Assembly: GCA_902586885.1 (NCBI GenBank)
Contig: CACIJG010000002.1
Coordinates: forward strand, 1-64,000
Length of the DNA stretch: 64,000 bases
Direction of reading: 5' to 3'
Origin: an uncultured Alphaproteobacteria bacterium
GTDB lineage: Bacteria > Pseudomonadota > Alphaproteobacteria > Rhodobacterales > Rhodobacteraceae
Of this stretch, positions 45,862 through 55,819 are shown in pieces. Made by a program: the position numbers and the translations under genes. Every line of letters starts with the position of its first letter. Position 1 is the first letter of the stretch. The notes beneath the pieces were generated by a model, which saw only the letters and a program-made list of their open reading frames with translations, was not told the DNA's origin and did not search any database.

Positions 45862-46722
45862 TTAGTTTACGAATTGTTCTTCCCTTATTCCAAGCAGATA
45901 AAGAATAGCTGATAAACTGGAATTCTCTAAAATAATTTTTGCTCTTTTATTTAGCTTTTCACTTCCGTGGAACGCTACTCCCAAACCTGCCAAAGAAACC
46001 ATATTAATATCATTATTACCATCTCCCACAGCAAGCGATTTACTATGATCTATGTTTAGCTTCTTACATAAATTCGTTAAAATCTGACCTTTCCTTTCAG
46101 CATTTAATACAGGTCCAATTATATTTCCCGTCAATCTATTTTCTTCAAACTCAAGTATATTTCCGTAATTAAAGTCTGCCGAGATCTCTTTGCCGATAGC
46201 CTCCGTAAAAAAAGTGAATCCTCCTGAAACGATTGCCGTTTCACCTAAAAGCTTTTTGAAAGTCCTGAATAAAGTTTTTGTTCCTGGCCTAATGTTAATT
46301 TGATCCTTTAAACAGTTGTAAAGAATATCAATACTCGTCCCTTTAAGCATTCGTAACCTCTGACTTAAAGCGCATTTAAAACTTAGATTTTCCGTCATTG
46401 CTTTTCTAGTTATTTCTTGCACTTCCTGACCTTTCCCTACAAGAAAGGCTATCTGATCAATGCACTCCTCCTTCAAAATTGTTCCATCCATATCGGCTAA
46501 TAACAAAGATTTTTTTCTGTCTGACTTAGTAACTACGTTAAAATCTAATTTTGAAGAAAATTTTTGACGAAGAAGTTTTATGTCCTGACTTCCATTTGTC
46601 TGAAGTTCGATGCCACACCTCCCCAGCCTAATTAATTTATTAAAAGTTATATTTTCAGCGATTGAACGAATTAAACTGTCAGAAATGGGTTGGCTAGAGG
46701 TTACAATACAATAATTAACCAT
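45862..46722 (-). CDS. serB: Phosphoserine phosphatase
   Basis: A 286-residue HAD hydrolase that releases serine from phosphoserine. The nucleophile motif is ADMDGTILKEECID (~72-85), motif II VSGGFTFFTEAIG (~172-184), and motif IV VGDGNNDINMVSLAGLGVAF (~238-257). About 70 residues of N-terminal ACT-like regulatory domain precede the catalytic domain, as in other SerB proteins. It lies 11 bases after the DAHP synthase gene. Confidence 0.93.
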   Translation of the reverse strand: MVNYCIVTSSQPISDSLIRSIAENITFNKLIRLGRCGIELQTNGSQDIKLLRQKFSSKLDFNVVTKSDRKKSLLLADMDGTILKEECIDQIAFLVGKGQEVQEITRKAMTENLSFKCALSQRLRMLKGTSIDILYNCLKDQINIRPGTKTLFRTFKKLLGETAIVSGGFTFFTEAIGKEISADFNYGNILEFEENRLTGNIIGPVLNAERKGQILTNLCKKLNIDHSKSLAVGDGNNDINMVSLAGLGVAFHGSEKLNKRAKIILENSSLSAILYLLGIREEQFVN

Positions 46723-46733
46723 AACAACTCCAT

Positions 46734-48077
46734 CTATTTCTCAAATGTTTGTAACTCTTCTGCTATAAGAAAGGCCAACTCAAGGGATTGAGAAGCATTT
46801 AATCTTGGATCACAAGCCGTGTGATATCGGGAAGAAAGATCCTCTTCTTGAATTTCCTGAGAACCGCCTATACATTCGGTTACATCCTTACCAGTCATTT
46901 CAAAATGCACACCTCCCGGATAAGTATCCTCTGCTTTATGTATTGCAAAAAAACTCTTGACCTCAGAGAGTACCTTTCCGAAAGGTCGAGTTTTAAAGCC
47001 ATTTTTTGATTTTATTGTATTTCCATGCATTGGATCACAGCACCAAACCACTTTTAAGCCCTCTGATTTCACAATCCGTATCAGCTTAGGCAAATGTTCA
47101 AAAACTTTTTCAGATCCATATCTAGAAATTAAAATCAATCTACCTTCCTCATTGGTCGGATTAAGTTTGTCAACCAATTTCAGAAGTTGCTCTTTTTCAA
47201 GAGTTGGTCCGCACTTTATCCCAATTGGATTTTCTACACCTCTGCAGAACTCAACATGAGCCCCTTCAGGATCTCGGGTTCTGTCACCAACCCAAAGCAT
47301 ATGACCGGAACCAGCTACTGGCTTTCCTGTTAAGCTATCGACACGGCATAATGCCTCTTCATATTCCAGCAGTAGTGCCTCATGGCTCGTATAAAAGTCA
47401 ACTTTTTTTAAAGATTGAGTATTATTCGATGATACCCCTGCAGCTTCCATAAACTCCAAAGCTTCCGAGATCTTCTCTGCTAAATTGGAAAATTGTTTAT
47501 ATCTTGTACCTCCCCTCGTGCTTTCGAGAGTCCACGAATGTACCTGCCTAATATCAGCGAAACCTCCTTGAGAAAATGCCCTCAAGAGATTCACAGATGC
47601 AGCTGATTGCGTGTATGCCTGTAACATTCTCTCAGGATCCGGATCTCTACTTTCTAAAACGGCAGCTATATCATTTATAATATCTCCTCTGTATGAGGGT
47701 AGCTTTTGGCCGTTTATCAACTCAAAAGGTTCGGATCTAGGTTTAGCAAACTGTCCCGCCATTCGGCCAATCTTCACAACAGGCTTTTTGGAAGCAAATG
47801 TTAAAACAACCGCCATTTGTAACATCACTTTAAAGGTGTCTCTTAATAAATTTGCTGAAAACTCAGAAAAACTTTCAGCACAGTCACCTCCTTGCAGCAT
47901 GAACGCTTCTCCTCTGGAGACCCTTGAAAACTCTTCTTTTAAGTTTCTAACTTCACCAGCAAAAACCAATGGCGGAAAATTTCCTAAGGTTTCTTCAACA
48001 GAAGATAATTTCTTTTGGTCTTGGTAAACCGGCATCTGTACCCTAGGTTTATCTCTCCAATTAGTTTTTTCCCACAT
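46734..48077 (-). CDS. Class II 3-deoxy-7-phosphoheptulonate synthase
   Basis: A 447-residue enzyme for the first step of the shikimate pathway, of the plant-like class II type. It shows [12 protein letters not shown] (~residues 63-74), [48 protein letters not shown] (~266-296), the metal ligands in [10 protein letters not shown], and [15 protein letters not shown]. It heads the minus-strand run to serB and gmk. Regulation not visible. Confidence 0.94.
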   Translation of the reverse strand: MWEKTNWRDKPRVQMPVYQDQKKLSSVEETLGNFPPLVFAGEVRNLKEEFSRVSRGEAFMLQGGDCAESFSEFSANLLRDTFKVMLQMAVVLTFASKKPVVKIGRMAGQFAKPRSEPFELINGQKLPSYRGDIINDIAAVLESRDPDPERMLQAYTQSAASVNLLRAFSQGGFADIRQVHSWTLESTRGGTRYKQFSNLAEKISEALEFMEAAGVSSNNTQSLKKVDFYTSHEALLLEYEEALCRVDSLTGKPVAGSGHMLWVGDRTRDPEGAHVEFCRGVENPIGIKCGPTLEKEQLLKLVDKLNPTNEEGRLILISRYGSEKVFEHLPKLIRIVKSEGLKVVWCCDPMHGNTIKSKNGFKTRPFGKVLSEVKSFFAIHKAEDTYPGGVHFEMTGKDVTECIGGSQEIQEEDLSSRYHTACDPRLNASQSLELAFLIAEELQTFEK

Positions 48078-48189
48078 ATGTATTTTCCTAAACTCAAATA
48101 ATTTACACTAATCTCATACATTTTTTACCTAAAAATAACAACTGTCTTTACCACTTTAAACTTTTTACTAAAAAACTCTAGTGAGCATA

Positions 48190-48218
48190 TTGACTATAGA
48201 GCCCTTAACACATACATA
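48190..48218 (+). promoter_or_regulatory. Sigma-70-type promoter for htpG
   Basis: TTGACT (48190-48195) and TACATA (48213-48218) are separated by 17 bases and lie 35 bases before the htpG ATG. This is the best housekeeping-promoter match I saw in the window. The GAGGAAATAAAAATG segment provides the ribosome binding site. Confidence 0.5.
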
Positions 48219-48252
48219 AATCAAAAGTTTTTACATCATCGAGGAAATAAAA

Positions 48253-50109
48253 ATGAAGAAAGCCTTTGAAGCAGATACCGGTAGAGTTCTGAATATTGTT
48301 ATTAACTCATTATATTCTGAAAAAGAAATATTTTTAAGAGAACTAATTTCAAATAGCAGTGATGCTTTAGATAAGAGGCGGTTTCTATCATTAACTAGCA
48401 AACATGATAAAATCGGTACTGACGAACTAAAAATTGAAATAAGTACTGACAAAAAAAACCATACCTTAACCATAAATGACAATGGAATTGGTATGGACCA
48501 AGAAGATTTAGAGCAAGCTCTTGGTACAATAGCTAAGTCTGGAACTACAGAATTTTTAGCGGAATTGGAGAAAAACAATAAAAAAGACAAAAAGGGTAAA
48601 GAAGTTAACCTTATCGGCCAATTTGGAGTTGGTTTCTACTCAGCATTTATGGTCTCTGAAAAAGTTGAAGTCACTAGCAAAAAGGTTGGAGACACAAAAG
48701 CTAATAAGTGGATCTCAGATGGAGTTTCAGGCTATGAGATTGAAAAGGCAGATAAATCGGAGCCAGGAACGGAGATAATCCTACACATAAAAAAAAGTGA
48801 AAAAGAATATCTCGATAAGGAAAGGATTGAGTTTATCACACGAAAGTATTCTGATCACCTTATGTACGCCGTCAATTACTTAGATGATGGGAAAGATCCA
48901 GAGGTTCTGAATAAAGCATCCGCTATTTGGACCAGAGAAAAAAAGGATATATCGAGTGAGCAGTATGAAGAGTTTTATAAACAAATTGGCGCTGGTTTCA
49001 ATAAGCCATTATTAACACTCCATAACAAGGTTGAAGGTACACTGAGCTATACAAATCTATTATTTATTCCAGATTCCAGACCATTTGATTTGTTTCAAAT
49101 GGATGTAAAATCTAAAATTAAACTTTATTCTAACAGAGTTCTAATAAGTGATGATTCTGAGGATATTTTACCTAGGTGGTTAAGGTTTGTTAAAGGTGTA
49201 GTTGATACATCCGACGTAGACCTTAATGTAAGTCGTGAAATGCTACAACATAATAGTGCACTAAATAAAATATCGAAGGCTCTGAAAAAGCGAGTGCTTA
49301 ACGAACTTAAAAAGATGAAAGATAAAGATACCGAAAAATATAACACATTTTGGAAGGAATTCGGTATCGTCATGAAAGAAGGCATATACGAAGATTTTGA
49401 TCTAAAAAACGAAATATTGGAAATATCTAAATTCCATTCTATGAAACTAAATAAGGATGTTTTTCTCTCACAATACTCAGAAGAAATGAATCCAGAACAA
49501 AAAGAAATCTTTTATATAGCATCAGAAAGCAAAGAAATGGCGGAGGGGAGCCCTCATTTAGAAGTCTTCAAGAAGAAGAAACTTGATGTGCTATTTTTTA
49601 CTGACCCAATAGATACTTTTTGGCTATCAATGGCAGGGGAGTTTCAAGGAAAGAAATTCACTTCCATCACGAAGGGAGATATAGACCTATCCGCTTTCTC
49701 AGATGAAAAAAAGAAAAAAGAGAAGAAAGATAATATCGTAATAGATGGACTTGTTAAGAAGATAAAAGATATTCTTGGTGAAAATGTACAAGATGTTAAA
49801 ACTTCTAGCAAACTCGTAGATAGCCCTTGTTGCTTGGTTGCACCAGATTCGGGTATGGATGTTCAAATGGAACGAATAATGAAAATTCAAAATAAAGATT
49901 TTAAAGGCATGCCAAGAATTCTTGAAATAAACCCTGATCACGACATCATCAAAAAGTTAAACGATATTAAAGATAAAGAAGATGATGCTTTAAAGGATGC
50001 TGCGTATCTCTTGTTTGATCAAGCAAAGATGGTTGAGGGAGAATTACCTCTTGATATCTCACTATTCAACAAAAGACTCTCGAAGTTTATGGGACTTGCT
50101 CTGAAATAA
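48253..50109 (+). CDS. htpG: Chaperone HtpG (Hsp90)
   Basis: A 618-residue bacterial Hsp90. The N-terminal GHKL ATPase motifs are REKISNSSDAL-type LISNSSDALDKRR (~residues 33-45), NDNGIGMDQEDL (~76-87) and IGQFGVGFYSAFMV. The middle domain holds the catalytic Arg in NVSREMLQHNSALNKIS. A charged lysine-rich stretch (DEKKKKEKKDN, ~485-495) joins the C-terminal dimer domain. Monocistronic, with its own promoter, convergent with the thiolase gene. Confidence 0.96.
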   Translation: MKKAFEADTGRVLNIVINSLYSEKEIFLRELISNSSDALDKRRFLSLTSKHDKIGTDELKIEISTDKKNHTLTINDNGIGMDQEDLEQALGTIAKSGTTEFLAELEKNNKKDKKGKEVNLIGQFGVGFYSAFMVSEKVEVTSKKVGDTKANKWISDGVSGYEIEKADKSEPGTEIILHIKKSEKEYLDKERIEFITRKYSDHLMYAVNYLDDGKDPEVLNKASAIWTREKKDISSEQYEEFYKQIGAGFNKPLLTLHNKVEGTLSYTNLLFIPDSRPFDLFQMDVKSKIKLYSNRVLISDDSEDILPRWLRFVKGVVDTSDVDLNVSREMLQHNSALNKISKALKKRVLNELKKMKDKDTEKYNTFWKEFGIVMKEGIYEDFDLKNEILEISKFHSMKLNKDVFLSQYSEEMNPEQKEIFYIASESKEMAEGSPHLEVFKKKKLDVLFFTDPIDTFWLSMAGEFQGKKFTSITKGDIDLSAFSDEKKKKEKKDNIVIDGLVKKIKDILGENVQDVKTSSKLVDSPCCLVAPDSGMDVQMERIMKIQNKDFKGMPRILEINPDHDIIKKLNDIKDKEDDALKDAAYLLFDQAKMVEGELPLDISLFNKRLSKFMGLALK

Positions 50110-50121
50110 TTTACAGCTTAA

Positions 50122-51321
50122 TCAGTAAGACTGATATATTGTAGCTACGCATGCACCACCTAGGCCTAGGTTATGCTGAAGTGCTGTTCTAGCACCCTCA
50201 ACTTGCCTTTCTCCGGCATTACCTCTTAATTGCTGTGTTAATTCGAAGCATTGAGCAAGCCCTGTAGCACCTAGAGGATGACCCTTTGATAATAACCCAC
50301 CTGATGGATTAGTAACAAACTTTCCTCCATATGTATTATCTCCATCCCTTATAAATTTTTTAGCTTCTCCTTCTTTGCATAACCCCAAGGCTTCATAAGT
50401 GATTAATTCGTTTTGGGCAAAGCAATCGTGTAGCTCCACAACATCTATGTCCTTGACATCAATACCTGAGTCCTCACATACATTTCTTGCCGCTTCCTTA
50501 GACATGTCATACCCAACAAGCTGCATCATATCATTCTCTGCGAAGGTAGATTCGTAATCAGTTGTCATAGATTGTGAAATAATTTTAACTTTTGACTCTA
50601 TATTATTTTTCTCAGCAAAATCTTCTGAAACCAAAATCGCCGCCGCTCCTCCACAAGTTGGAGGGCAGGCCATCAATCTTGTCATTACACCCGGCCACAT
50701 TACGGGAGACTCTAATACTTCGTTTTCACTTAACTCTTTCCTAAAAAGCGCAAGAGGATTTTTAGACGCATGCCTACTAGCTTTTGCTCTTATTTTTGAA
50801 AAGTCATGCATATCAGTTCCATATTTATCCATATGTGACTTACCAGCTCCTCCAAAATATCTTAAGGCCAGAGGAATATCTGAATTGCCAACCAACTGTT
50901 TGCAGCTTTTATCAAACTCCCCGAAGGGGCTTGGTCTGTCAGTATATATATCTCCGAGAGCGCCAGGTCGCATTTGTTCAAAACCTAAAGCAAGAACACA
51001 GTCAGTTACACCGGTTTCAATAGCTTGTCTAGCAAGATACAAAGCAGTTGATCCTGTAGAGCAATTATTATTAACGTTAATTATTGGGATACCACTCATA
51101 CCTACATGATAAAGGGCTCTCTGCCCGGAAGTAGAATCTCCGAAAACATACCCAACATAGGCCTGTTTAACCATATTGTAAATTAGTCCGCAATCTTTCA
51201 AGGCCATTTTTGTAGCTTGCGCTCCCATAACATCATATGTTTCAGAGGCTCCTGGTTTCGTAAATGGAACCATCCCTACCCCTGCGACTACAACTTTATT
51301 TTTTCTACTGGAACTTGTCAT
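50122..51321 (-). CDS. SCPx-type thiolase / lipid-transfer-like acetyl-CoA acetyltransferase
   Basis: A 399-residue thiolase. The nucleophile Cys lies in VNNNCSTGSTALYLARQ (~residue 86), the first His in VELHDCFAQNELITYEALG (~295) and the second in GLLSKGHPLGATG (~345). GLGGACVATIYQ near the end completes the fold. These SCPx/lipid-transfer thiolases cleave or form 3-ketoacyl-CoA of branched or aromatic-side-chain substrates. It follows the protocatechuate 4,5-cleavage genes on the same strand, but that pathway needs no thiolase, so it may serve a different catabolic step. Confidence 0.88.
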   Translation of the reverse strand: MTSSSRKNKVVVAGVGMVPFTKPGASETYDVMGAQATKMALKDCGLIYNMVKQAYVGYVFGDSTSGQRALYHVGMSGIPIINVNNNCSTGSTALYLARQAIETGVTDCVLALGFEQMRPGALGDIYTDRPSPFGEFDKSCKQLVGNSDIPLALRYFGGAGKSHMDKYGTDMHDFSKIRAKASRHASKNPLALFRKELSENEVLESPVMWPGVMTRLMACPPTCGGAAAILVSEDFAEKNNIESKVKIISQSMTTDYESTFAENDMMQLVGYDMSKEAARNVCEDSGIDVKDIDVVELHDCFAQNELITYEALGLCKEGEAKKFIRDGDNTYGGKFVTNPSGGLLSKGHPLGATGLAQCFELTQQLRGNAGERQVEGARTALQHNLGLGGACVATIYQSY

Positions 51322-51414
51322 TGCTAACTCCTAAATTTACAATTAGTACAATTTTAAAATTAAATTTGCTGTCCGTCAACTCCACTGAAATTAGCAGATC
51401 TCCATAATTTAACT

Positions 51415-51507
51415 TTATTTCTTATCCACGAATTGTTCTTTGATTGCCGCTGTTAGCATAACGGTTGTCAAAGCAAAGTTTAGAAAAGACACTCCTACAT
51501 CAATCAT
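51415..51507 (-). CDS. Possible 30-residue peptide overlapping the ligI stop
   Basis: ATG at 51507 overlaps the ligI stop in the arrangement AATGATTGA, and an open frame of 30 codons follows: MIDVGVSFLNFALTTVMLTA ending IKEQFVDKK. It would be translationally coupled to ligI. Composition looks like a short membrane-associated helix plus polar tail, or the remnant of a larger gene. Below the ORF-track cutoff; unproven. Confidence 0.2.
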   Translation of the reverse strand: MIDVGVSFLNFALTTVMLTAAIKEQFVDKK

Positions 51508-52375
51508 TCCAATATAAAGTTGATGGATTATCAACAAGAAGTTTCCTCTGAGTCTCCTCTTTTGATGCGAAGAGTTCTATAATATCAACTAGCTGGCCAT
51601 CATCAGGCATATGGGATTTCATATTTGGATGAGGCCAATCCGTACCCCACAAAACCCTGTCCGGAAAGTTTTCTACAAGTTTCTCCATAAATGGCAAGAC
51701 ATCGGAATAACTTTCTTCCGGTCCAACTTTAGACAGCCTTTCAGGGCAAGTTGTTTTGCACCAAAACTTTTCATTTTCCATTAGTTTCATGAATAAACTA
51801 AATTCTTTGCTATTAATGCCCTTGGTGACATCAGGACGCGCCATATGATCAAAAACTATACTCGTAGGAAGTCGTTTTAAAAATGGGACTAGTTCCTCTA
51901 ACTCTTGAGACTCCACATAAACAACAATATGCCAACCATATTCTGCAATCGTCCTAGATATATTTTCAAAAATATCTTTTGGTGTATCGTCTACTAGTCT
52001 CTTCACAAAGTTAAATCGTACACCACGCACGCCTGCACTATTTAGACGTTTTAACGTTTTGTGATCAATTTCCGGTCCAACTGAAACAATACCTCTTGCC
52101 TTGCCCTTTGAATGCATTAAGGCATTTTCCAGAGCATCATTGTTATTACCATGACATGTTGCCTGAACTATCACACATCGTTCAAATCCTAAAAAATCTC
52201 TGAGTTGAAATAATTGTTCTTTTGAAGCATCACAGGGGGTATATTTTCGTTGGGGAGAGAACGGGAATTTAGCAGCTGGCCCAAAAACGTGGCAATGAGA
52301 ATCAATGGCACCAAACGGCACTTTGAACTTTGGCTTACTTGGATTAGGGTGGAACGGCAACCAATCTGGATCCAT
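51500..52375 (-). CDS. ligI: 2-pyrone-4,6-dicarboxylate hydrolase
   Basis: A 291-residue amidohydrolase-fold enzyme opening 2-pyrone-4,6-dicarboxylate to 4-oxalomesaconate, the third step of protocatechuate 4,5-cleavage. It carries the metal/substrate site IDSHCHVFGPAAKFPF (~residues 24-39), FDHMARPD (~175-182) and WGTDWPHPN (~244-252), all LigI hallmarks. It begins 4 bases after galD. Product passes to the tautomerase encoded just upstream. Confidence 0.92.
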   Translation of the reverse strand: MDPDWLPFHPNPSKPKFKVPFGAIDSHCHVFGPAAKFPFSPQRKYTPCDASKEQLFQLRDFLGFERCVIVQATCHGNNNDALENALMHSKGKARGIVSVGPEIDHKTLKRLNSAGVRGVRFNFVKRLVDDTPKDIFENISRTIAEYGWHIVVYVESQELEELVPFLKRLPTSIVFDHMARPDVTKGINSKEFSLFMKLMENEKFWCKTTCPERLSKVGPEESYSDVLPFMEKLVENFPDRVLWGTDWPHPNMKSHMPDDGQLVDIIELFASKEETQRKLLVDNPSTLYWND

Positions 52376-52379
52376 GATT

Positions 52380-53462
52380 TCAGCTAGCCTTTATTCCATC
52401 ATCATTAGAAAATACAACTCCATCAAAAAGCTTTCGCGCTGTTCTCAAAATAGCTGTTGATATTATTTTCTTATTTCTCAACTCCGCTAAAACCTCCATT
52501 TTTCCTGATGGATGTTCTATAGAGCATAATTTTTTTTCGCCACTAGGTATTACTGACAACTTATTTACTGGTGTATCTTCTATTAAACAAGCTGTTGCAA
52601 CAGATATTGCCCCGAAGACACCAATCGACTGGTGGCATTTATGGGGAATAAAAGTTCGCGTATTTATCATCCCATTAGATGAAGGCTTACTCACAATTGT
52701 CATTTTTGGAACCGTTTTCTCTTTTACATTACCAAGTTTCATTATTTTTCCACACTTCAATCTTAAACTCTCGAGCCTTTCTCTCATGGTACTGTTTTTT
52801 TCAAGCTCTTCTACATTTTCATTGCCTTTGACACCTAATTGGCCTGCTTCAATAATTACGCATGGCATACCATTATCAATCAGTGTTACAGAGTAACCAT
52901 CTACCTCGTCTTTTGGATTACCAGTTGGCAGCAATTTACCACAAAGAGACCCTTCTATATCGAGAAACTCTAATGAGATGGGTGCACTTGGAACAGTAAC
53001 ACCATCTATGTAGGTTTGTCCATTGTAAGTTAAATTACTTCCCGGTGTTTGGACTGTTGCAATAGCGACTTTTCTTGAATTTTCCATAAAAATTCTTACC
53101 GATGTCTTTTGCTTTCCTTTTTCTGGTCTTACCAATCCTCTTTCTATTGCGAAAGGTGCTATCCCTGCAAGAATGTTTCCACAATTTTGTGCAGAAGATA
53201 CTACATAATCATCAACAGAGACCTGAAGGAACAAATAATCAACGTCAATATTTGGCCGTGTCGACTTTGAGACAACGGCAACCTTTGATGTTAAGGGGTT
53301 TCCTCCTCCAACACCATTTACTTGTAATTTATCTGGAGTTCCAAAAACAGAAAAGAGAAACTCTTCTCTTTTTGCCTTATTTGCGGGAATATCTTCCTTT
53401 AAGAAATACAAGCCTTTTGACGTACCTCCTCTCATCAACATCGCAGGGGTACCCTCAGACAT
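52380..53462 (-). CDS. galD: 4-oxalomesaconate tautomerase (PrpF/GalD family)
   Basis: A 360-residue, two-lobed diaminopimelate-epimerase-like isomerase. It has [20 protein letters not shown] at the N-terminus, the catalytic Cys in [16 protein letters not shown] (~residue 95), and a second lobe with [19 protein letters not shown]. The PrpF family includes aconitate isomerase, but the context within the lig genes points to conversion of 4-oxalomesaconate keto/enol forms (GalD/LigU). It overlaps ligK by 8 bases. Confidence 0.87.
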   Translation of the reverse strand: MSEGTPAMLMRGGTSKGLYFLKEDIPANKAKREEFLFSVFGTPDKLQVNGVGGGNPLTSKVAVVSKSTRPNIDVDYLFLQVSVDDYVVSSAQNCGNILAGIAPFAIERGLVRPEKGKQKTSVRIFMENSRKVAIATVQTPGSNLTYNGQTYIDGVTVPSAPISLEFLDIEGSLCGKLLPTGNPKDEVDGYSVTLIDNGMPCVIIEAGQLGVKGNENVEELEKNSTMRERLESLRLKCGKIMKLGNVKEKTVPKMTIVSKPSSNGMINTRTFIPHKCHQSIGVFGAISVATACLIEDTPVNKLSVIPSGEKKLCSIEHPSGKMEVLAELRNKKIISTAILRTARKLFDGVVFSNDDGIKAS

Positions 53463-54129
53463 ATTTTAAACCATATTTCTTTAACTTTTCTCGCATATTA
53501 TAAATGTCCAGTCCCAGCTCACCTGAAGCCAGTTTTTTTCGCTTTTCATCCTCTAACTTTTCTCTCTCTTGCGCAAGACCGAGAACCGTTTTAGATTCTT
53601 CTCTCTTTACAATACATACTCCATCGTCATCTGCTACTATTATGTCACCTGCATCAACGGAAGCCCCAGCACAAACAATAGGAATATTTACTGACCCAAC
53701 AACCTCTTTGACGGTACCCTGAGCATTATGGGCCTTACACCAGACTGGAAAACCAATTTTTCTTAAGTCCGCAATATCTCGACACCCACCATCAATTACA
53801 AAACCCCTACAGCCTCTAGCAATTGCAGACGTAGCAAGCAATTCCCCAAAATATCCTGCATCTGAAGGAGACGTAGTTCCCAGTATCATGATATCGCCTG
53901 GTTTTATTTGTTCAATTGCGACATGAACCATCCAATTATCCGCTGGTGCAGCTAATATCGTTATAGCGGATCCTGCAATTCTTTGACCGGTAATCACTGG
54001 CGAAATATAGCTTGCTAATAAGCCTTTTCTTCCTTGAGCTTCATGAACAGTAGATACTCCACACGATTGCAATCCATCAATAACCTCTTTTTGTACGCGC
54101 TCAAAATTTTGTATGACTACTCCACCCAT
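53455..54129 (-). CDS. ligK: 4-carboxy-4-hydroxy-2-oxoadipate aldolase
   Basis: A 224-residue class II-like aldolase of the RraA fold that splits 4-carboxy-4-hydroxy-2-oxoadipate to pyruvate and oxaloacetate, ending the pathway. The substrate loop [28 protein letters not shown] (~residues 92-119), with the Arg-Asp pair, is characteristic. The Met start overlaps the galB stop by one base. It also decarboxylates oxaloacetate in studied homologues. Confidence 0.92.
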   Translation of the reverse strand: MGGVVIQNFERVQKEVIDGLQSCGVSTVHEAQGRKGLLASYISPVITGQRIAGSAITILAAPADNWMVHVAIEQIKPGDIMILGTTSPSDAGYFGELLATSAIARGCRGFVIDGGCRDIADLRKIGFPVWCKAHNAQGTVKEVVGSVNIPIVCAGASVDAGDIIVADDDGVCIVKREESKTVLGLAQEREKLEDEKRKKLASGELGLDIYNMREKLKKYGLKYV

Positions 54130-54863
54130 TAAAGTTCATCCTTACAAATTGGGTAAACTGATTCAAAAGCCTCAGCGTATTTTGCAATACGACCACCAGC
54201 CATTCCACCAGAATTACGTCGAAAATGATTTGCTCTGTTTTCTGCTAAATTAGTGTAGTAATTCCACAAGTGATGTTGACCTTCCATACACTCAATAGCT
54301 TTTCGTTTATTATCCCAGACTTCAGTAATATCCAAGAAGACATCAGGCTTCCACCCCATTTGCTCTGTTTGATGAGGTTCAAAAAGATACAGTTGTGGAG
54401 ACCCAAGTATTTTTTCACCTGGATTATGCCCCCAGGCTTGTGCAATCATACGCGTCTCTATTGCTACTTTGGTCATCAACATGTGATCAGTATTATACTG
54501 GTCATAATTAGAGTGACTCATCATGAAATTCGGTTGAATTTTTCTAATAAGGTCTACTATTTCAAACTTAGCCTCTTTATCAATTTCTAAGGGATAATCA
54601 CCAAGATCAAAAAAATTAATATCGTGAGCATTTAAGGCCTTAGCTGCCTTTTCTGCTTCACTCTTTCTGTTAGCTTTTACCTTTTCCAATGTCATTCCAT
54701 TTTGTTTCCACAGCTTAGCACTCTCACCTCTCTCACCATATGACATGCAGGCAATGGTAACATTGTATCCAAGCTTTTGATGCAGTGCGATGGCGCCTCC
54801 ACAACGCCAAACAAAATCTGCAGCATGTGCTGATAGTATCAAGGCCGTTTTATTTTCAGTCAC
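54129..54863 (-). CDS. galB: 4-oxalomesaconate hydratase, PIG-L/LmbE type (GalB)
   Basis: A 244-residue metal-dependent protein of the LmbE/PIG-L fold. Its N-terminal loop [19 protein letters not shown] (~residues 9-27) gives the first metal ligands in the form AHAxDF instead of AHPDD, and [13 protein letters not shown] (~115-127) gives the HxxDxxxDH set. GalB adds water to 4-oxalomesaconate in the gallate pathway of Pseudomonas, and the context supports the same step here. Ligands differ from deacetylase relatives. It overlaps ligC by 8 bases and ligK by one. Confidence 0.85.
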   Translation of the reverse strand: MTENKTALILSAHAADFVWRCGGAIALHQKLGYNVTIACMSYGERGESAKLWKQNGMTLEKVKANRKSEAEKAAKALNAHDINFFDLGDYPLEIDKEAKFEIVDLIRKIQPNFMMSHSNYDQYNTDHMLMTKVAIETRMIAQAWGHNPGEKILGSPQLYLFEPHQTEQMGWKPDVFLDITEVWDNKRKAIECMEGQHHLWNYYTNLAENRANHFRRNSGGMAGGRIAKYAEAFESVYPICKDEL

Positions 54864-55806
54864 TATGTAAATCTCTTTCTATTCTGTCTAATGTTTCCAT
54901 CGCTGAAATAGCATCCGTAACACAAGCATTTGGTGACCGATTTTCTCTTATGGCAGAAATAAATTCACGATCGATTAGTTCGATACCATTGCTTGAGACA
55001 TCCACCCCTTTTAAATCGATCTGGTTATTATTTCCATCATAAAGGTCGTCATATCTTGCTAAATAAGTGCCATTATCACAAATATAACGAAAAAAAGTGC
55101 CCAAGGGACCATTATTGTTAAAACTAAGAGAAAGTGTACATAAGGCTTCGTCTTCAGTTTTCAATCCAATGGACATATCCATAGCTATTCCGAGATCTGG
55201 ATGTAAAGGCCCTTGTAGGCCAAATGCTTTTACGATTTTACTCTGTGTCTGATACTGGAATAGATCAACAGTATGACAAGCATGGTGCCAAAGTAAATGG
55301 TCTGTCCAAGACCTAGGCTCACCCTTTGCATTTGTATTTGTTCTGCGAAAGAAGTACGTTTGGGCATCCATTTGTTGAATTTTAAGTTCGCCTAACTTAA
55401 TTTTGTTATTTATCCATTGGTGCGACGGGTTAAATCTCCTTACATGACCTGCCATGCAGACGAGGCCAGTTTCTCTTTTTTTATTAACGATACGATTGCT
55501 GTCAGCTAAGGTATCAGCCATAGGAATTTCTACCAAAACATGTTTACCTGCATTCATACACTTAATTGCTTGATCTGCATGCATCTGAGTGGGAGTTGAA
55601 AGAATAACTGCCTCAACATTTTGCAAAGAGATACATTCCTCTAAGTTGTCGCTAAAATGCGTAATGCGCCGTTCATTGGCTAAAGATTCTATTTTAGCCT
55701 TATTCGGCCCCATCACTGATACTACTTCTATGTCCTCAATATTATTTAAAGCATCCAAATGCTTTAATCCAAACGCACCATAGGCACCCGCAACACAAAT
55801 TTTCAT
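54856..55806 (-). CDS. ligC: 4-carboxy-2-hydroxymuconate-6-semialdehyde dehydrogenase (LigC-like)
   Basis: A 316-residue Gfo/Idh/MocA oxidoreductase with Rossmann motif GAYGAFGLKHLDALN at residue 7 and the EIPMADTLADSNRI segment (~91-104), which replaces the common EKP. LigC oxidises the ring-cleavage semialdehyde with NADP to 2-pyrone-4,6-dicarboxylate. Placement directly after ligB and before galB supports this over a sugar dehydrogenase role. 13 bases separate it from ligB. Confidence 0.85.
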   Translation of the reverse strand: MKICVAGAYGAFGLKHLDALNNIEDIEVVSVMGPNKAKIESLANERRITHFSDNLEECISLQNVEAVILSTPTQMHADQAIKCMNAGKHVLVEIPMADTLADSNRIVNKKRETGLVCMAGHVRRFNPSHQWINNKIKLGELKIQQMDAQTYFFRRTNTNAKGEPRSWTDHLLWHHACHTVDLFQYQTQSKIVKAFGLQGPLHPDLGIAMDMSIGLKTEDEALCTLSLSFNNNGPLGTFFRYICDNGTYLARYDDLYDGNNNQIDLKGVDVSSNGIELIDREFISAIRENRSPNACVTDAISAMETLDRIERDLHSD

Positions 55807-55819
55807 TTATTAATCCTTA

